Positions 6,908 through 9,441 of a DNA stretch of 9,441 nt are shown in pieces. Origin of the DNA: Smithella sp. ME-1 (GTDB lineage Bacteria > Desulfobacterota > Syntrophia > Syntrophales > Smithellaceae); the NCBI GenBank assembly GCA_000495415.1, contig AWGX01000594.1, positions 1 through 9,441 on the forward strand, given 5' to 3'. The notes below the pieces were generated by a model. That model was given only the letters and a program-made list of their open reading frames with translations, did no database searches and was not told the DNA's origin. Positions within the stretch are counted from its first letter, which is position 1. Every line of letters starts with the position of its first letter. The position numbers were made by a program, and so were the translations under genes.

Positions 6908-7706
6908 AAAACCTCTGCTCTTCAGAAGTTTCAGGCTTCTGGCGTAAAAAGAAATTTTTTACCCGTGGATCCGTCGCCCGTTCTTTTAATTCCAGCGGTG
7001 TGCCTTCGGCGATAATACCTTTTGCCTCTTTGTCCAACATTAACACTCTATGGGCTATTTTGTAAATAGATTCTAATTCATGGGTTACAATGACCATTGT
7101 CGTTCCCAGGGCTTCCTCAGTATTGATGATAAGATCATCCAGTTCTGCTGCAGTTACCGGATCAAGTCCGGCAGACAATTCGTCAAAAAAAAGAACATGC
7201 GGATCCAACGCCATAGCCCGGGCTATGCCGGCTCTTTTTTTCATTCCACCGGAAAGTTCTGCCGGATGATGATTTTCGTAACCAGCTAAATTGACTATGC
7301 CTAATTTCATTCTTATAATAGCATCGATAGTAGCCTGATCAAGATTTGTGTATTCCTGCAACGGCAGTTCGAGATTCTCTCTAATAGTCATAGAACCAAA
7401 AAGAGCACTGGATTGAAAAAGGACCCCTATATTCTGCCTGTACTGGTTGAGTTCTTTCTCTTCCGCACTTACAATATCAATGCCCTGATACAGAACCTGA
7501 CCCGCATATGGCTTTTGCAGACCGATCATTATTTTGAGCAGGGTTGATTTCCCGCAACCGCTGGAACCGACAATTACCAGAACCTCGCCTTCATAAACCT
7601 GAAAGTTTACGTTTTCAAATACTATATTATTCCCGAAACGCGCAGCCAAATCCTTAACAACAATAATCGGTTTTTTTTCTTCAGTATTCAAACTATGCTC
7701 CTTCAT
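6897..7706 (-). CDS. mlaF: MlaF-type ABC transporter ATPase
   Basis: A 269-residue cytosolic ATPase of the Mla/MCE transporter class. The nucleotide-binding elements are complete: Walker A GSSGCGKST (47-55), Q-loop VLFQSSALF (95-103, Q98), signature LSGGMKKRAGIARA (151-164), Walker B VLFFDE (171-176) and the switch histidine in VTHE (H209). GVLFQSSALFGSMTIRENLELPL and SAGLDPVTAAELD are characteristic of the MlaF branch. The loop after Walker B reads DELSAGLDP, with Leu at the usual Pro of DEP. It hydrolyses ATP to drive lipid movement through MlaE and the MlaD ring. It starts 4 nt after the mlaE stop and its end overlaps mlaD by 11 nt. The upstream ribosome site is weak, so translation probably depends on coupling to mlaE. 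Confidence 0.95.
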   Translation of the reverse strand: MKEHSLNTEEKKPIIVVKDLAARFGNNIVFENVNFQVYEGEVLVIVGSSGCGKSTLLKIMIGLQKPYAGQVLYQGIDIVSAEEKELNQYRQNIGVLFQSSALFGSMTIRENLELPLQEYTNLDQATIDAIIRMKLGIVNLAGYENHHPAELSGGMKKRAGIARAMALDPHVLFFDELSAGLDPVTAAELDDLIINTEEALGTTMVIVTHELESIYKIAHRVLMLDKEAKGIIAEGTPLELKERATDPRVKNFFLRQKPETSEEQRFYVS

Positions 7707-7710
7707 ACCA

Positions 7711-8988
7711 CTACTTTATATAATAAAACATAATAGCAAAAATGGAATCGGCCACCACTATCATAAAAATAGCTACAACAACGGCAGAAGTAGTAAATTT
7801 ACCGACATCCTGCGCTCCTGAACGCACCTGGAATCCTCTTTGACAACCTATAGCGGAAATCAGTCCTGCAAAAACAGCTGCCTTTATTATACTGGTAACA
7901 ATATCAAACACTTGTATTGTTTTCATTGACTGTGTAACATAAGTTTGTATTGTCAGATCAAGGCTTGTAATACCAATTATCATACCGCCGACAATACCGA
8001 AAAGATCGGCATAAATAGTAAGAATCGGCACAACAATGACGGTGGCAATAATTTTCGGTATGGCCAGAAAGCGAATAGGTTCAAAACCCATTGTGCGAAG
8101 TGCGTCTACTTCTTCATTAACCACCATTGTGCCGATTTCCGCGGCAAAAGCAGAACCGGAACGTCCCGCAACCAGAATCGCCGTCATGAGTGGTCCCAGT
8201 TCTTTTATCATGGCAAAACTGACTAATGAGGGAACATAAATATTGGCTCCAACCATTTTAAGTTGTAAAAAAGACATAAAGGCAATGATTAAACCGGTTA
8301 GAAGGCCTATTATGGCTACAATAGGGAGACCGTCCACACCTGCTCGATGAATGTAAAAAAGAATGTCTTTCCCCCGAAGTGTTTTCGGATGTCTGATAAT
8401 ATAAAGAAACGCAATCAGTAATTCTCCAATAAATGTGACAAAATTGGCAAAATCATTCGCAATCTGCATTGAGGATTGCCCTAGCTGCCAGATAAAATCC
8501 TTATAGGATTTCCCTGATTGAGGAGGTAATCCCCGCCTTTCTATCAGGTGAAACATAAAATTATCTTGTGATGTTTCGGATGTTGAAGGCAATATGCGAC
8601 GTTCTACAAGGTTATATAAAAAACCATCCTGCGATTTCTCCGGCCGAGAAGGTAAATTTATCAATGTATCCTCACGGATGACACTGAAAATTCCTTTGGA
8701 TTTATTGTTTAGGTTAATAAACCGACACTGGATATTTTGGTGAGTAGTTTCTTTCTCTATTTGGACCAAAGCCAAGGCTGCCGCACTGTCCAAATAACAA
8801 ACTTCCGAAAAGTCTATAGTCACAGAATCTAATTTTTGCTTGGAAATTTCCTTGTTGATTTCACTTCTGAATACTGTCAGGTTTTGCAGGCTAAACTGAC
8901 CGGAAAGATTAATAAAAAGATTTAAATCTTTTCGGATGAAAGAAATATTGTAATCCTCTGCACAATTATTACGTGTTTGCGCCTTCAT
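7711..8988 (-). CDS. mlaE: MlaE permease with fused N-terminal STAS (MlaB-like) domain
   Basis: With the ATG at 8988 this is a 425-residue protein. The same frame is open to a GTG at 9036, giving 441 residues (numbering below). Neither start has a good ribosome site; the ATG is preferred by codon and because the STAS fold begins soon after it. Residues about 30-115 are a STAS domain with the conserved LDSAAALAL (82-90), where S84 matches the Ser/Thr of MlaB and Ala replaces the usual Gly. E. coli encodes MlaB separately; a fusion is common in deltaproteobacteria. Residues about 195-441 are the MlaE permease: interface helix, several hydrophobic membrane spans from about 237, the conserved AAEIGTMVVNEEVDALRTMG (298-317) that couples to the ATPase, and the SGAQDVGKFTTSAVV region (406-420). 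Between the two domains a 21-residue unit occurs three times (128-190). As first gene it sits downstream of a plausible promoter at 9171-9199. Confidence 0.93.
   Translation of the reverse strand: MKAQTRNNCAEDYNISFIRKDLNLFINLSGQFSLQNLTVFRSEINKEISKQKLDSVTIDFSEVCYLDSAAALALVQIEKETTHQNIQCRFINLNNKSKGIFSVIREDTLINLPSRPEKSQDGFLYNLVERRILPSTSETSQDNFMFHLIERRGLPPQSGKSYKDFIWQLGQSSMQIANDFANFVTFIGELLIAFLYIIRHPKTLRGKDILFYIHRAGVDGLPIVAIIGLLTGLIIAFMSFLQLKMVGANIYVPSLVSFAMIKELGPLMTAILVAGRSGSAFAAEIGTMVVNEEVDALRTMGFEPIRFLAIPKIIATVIVVPILTIYADLFGIVGGMIIGITSLDLTIQTYVTQSMKTIQVFDIVTSIIKAAVFAGLISAIGCQRGFQVRSGAQDVGKFTTSAVVVAIFMIVVADSIFAIMFYYIK
8467..8655 (-). repeat. 63-bp in-frame tandem repeat, three diverged copies, in mlaE linker
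   Basis: Copies occupy 8655-8593, 8592-8530 and 8529-8467. Each encodes 21 residues starting Leu-Pro and sharing the pattern LP-x5-S-x3-F-x3-L. Copies 1 and 2 (LPSRPEKSQDGF..L.ERR and LPSTSETSQDNF..L.ERR) match at 11 of 21 residues. Copy 3 matches each of the others at six, and runs into the permease interface helix. Codons differ widely, so the duplication is old and maintained at protein level. Confidence 0.75.
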
Positions 8989-9146
8989 TACTTTTCGCGT
9001 TCGGCAATATTTGTTTGTGAAACTAATAAGACCCACGCTTCAGAAACACTGAACATAACCTGATAAAGATCCAGACAGGTCGTCTTCTACTTCAGCTTGT
9101 AGGTCGAACCATCTCCCAATAGTGAAAGGTCATAGACATCTGCAGC

Positions 9147-9177
9147 GTTAAATATTTAAATTCAGAAAGTATTTAAC
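9147..9177. promoter_or_regulatory. Operator-like inverted repeat over the mla promoter
   Basis: GTTAAATA at 9147-9154 and TATTTAAC at 9170-9177 are exact reverse complements separated by 15 nt. The right arm contains the proposed -10 of the leftward promoter and the left arm lies about 10-17 nt past the expected start of transcription. That is where a repressor dyad would sit. The arms are AT-rich, so chance is a real alternative. Confidence 0.35.
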
Positions 9178-9199
9178 CCTGTTGCCGGATACTTGTCAA
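9171..9199 (-). promoter_or_regulatory. Candidate sigma-70 promoter for the mla operon
   Basis: On the - strand a perfect TTGACA (9199-9194) is followed after exactly 17 nt by TTAAAT (9176-9171), four of six to consensus. Transcription would start near 9164, giving a leader of about 175 nt to the mlaE ATG. No competing signal of this quality was seen closer to the gene. Confidence 0.5.
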
Positions 9200-9220
9200 T
9201 GGAAATCCCCAAAATATAAT
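9193..9220 (+). promoter_or_regulatory. Candidate sigma-70 promoter facing right
   Basis: TTGTCA at 9193-9198 (five of six) is followed after 16 nt by a perfect TATAAT at 9215-9220. Transcription would start near 9227 and run to the gene beginning at or beyond the right edge, with a leader of about 215 nt. Its -35 overlaps the -35 of the leftward promoter. Confidence 0.45.
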
Positions 9221-9426
9221 CTCAGTTTTTTCGACATTTCTTTCAACATATTTCTACATTCTATTAAAAAAAGAGCCCCAAGAAGTTTTTAAAGAAATAT
9301 CTCAAATCTAATTGTATTGCTTAATTAATATATTATTCAAATAGTTACGGATTTTTTTATCCTGTTTCGATAATCTGGCACGATCTTCTCATTATTTAAA
9401 GGCAAATAAATAAAATTAATTACCTT

Positions 9427-9435
9427 AAAGGAGGT
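9427..9435 (+). promoter_or_regulatory. Strong Shine-Dalgarno of a gene starting at the window edge
   Basis: AAAGGAGGT matches the 16S rRNA anti-Shine-Dalgarno over nine bases. A start codon is expected about 5-10 nt later, at or just past the end of the window. The gene is on the + strand, divergent from the mla operon; its product cannot be seen. Confidence 0.6.
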
Positions 9436-9441
9436 AACAGA

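Larger units (their letters stand above)
8989..9441. other. AT-rich intergenic region between the mla operon and a divergent gene
   Basis: About 450 nt with no convincing coding frame. It contains the alternative GTG start region of mlaE (8989-9036), two opposed promoter-like signals (9171-9220), an 8-bp dyad (9147-9177) and, at the right edge, a strong ribosome site for a + strand gene. The part from about 9236 to 9420 is very AT-rich with long A and T runs and shows no clear hairpin terminator. Confidence 0.6.

Noticed and set aside
9199..9219. Six-codon leader peptide on the + strand starting ATGGAAATC
   Set aside because: It has no ribosome site, overlaps the promoter elements, and lies upstream of the likely transcription start.
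9262..9292. Terminator on the - strand near a seven-base T-run
   Set aside because: The GC-rich bases next to the run (GGGGCTC) have no complementary partner, so no stem forms.
9376..9391. Sigma-54-like site (TGGCACG followed by TCTCA)
   Set aside because: The -24 half is perfect but the essential GC of the -12 element is absent at the required spacing.

Overview
The window looks like chromosomal DNA from a Gram-negative bacterium, most plausibly a deltaproteobacterium (Desulfobacterota). The evidence is an outer-membrane lipid transport operon of the MlaE/MlaF/MlaD type whose permease carries a fused N-terminal STAS domain, a PqiC-like outer-membrane lipoprotein, and moderate base composition (about 40-50% GC in the blocks I counted by hand). 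The taxonomic call is inference. No rRNA, tRNA, CRISPR array, transposase or phage gene is visible.

Left half, + strand (about 1-4861). A short intergenic stretch packed with perfect small inverted repeats precedes an inositol-monophosphatase family gene (suhB-like, real start 167). Two bases after its stop begins a long recQ helicase gene (958 aa). It has all the RecQ domains plus a helix-turn-helix and an unusual C-terminal extension of about 220 residues that resembles a dual-OB-fold domain. Two DUF488 genes of different subfamilies follow: the first starts 2 nt after recQ, and the second overlaps the first by an ATGA. The four genes read as one transcription unit. The RecQ-DUF488-DUF488 part looks like a nucleic-acid-processing cassette of unknown function, possibly defence or repair, and is the best candidate here for an undescribed system.

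Right half, - strand (about 4883-8988, transcribed right to left). The order is mlaE (STAS-permease fusion), mlaF (ATPase), mlaD (MCE protein), a PqiC/YmbA-type lipoprotein, and yjbQ (UPF0047). Spacings are 4 nt, an 11-nt overlap, 16 nt and a 1-nt stop/start overlap, so this is a tightly coupled operon. MlaFED would form the inner-membrane ABC complex moving phospholipid through the MCE ring, with the lipoprotein as a periplasmic/outer-membrane partner. No MlaC is in the window. The MlaE linker holds a 21-residue segment in three diverged copies. The two operons converge with only 21 nt between their stop codons.

Right end (8989-9441). This is an AT-rich intergenic region. A good sigma-70-like promoter faces the mla operon and a second faces right; their -35 elements overlap at one near-palindromic site. 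An 8-bp dyad spans the -10 and start of the mla promoter. The window ends on a near-perfect Shine-Dalgarno for a + strand gene that begins at or just beyond the edge.
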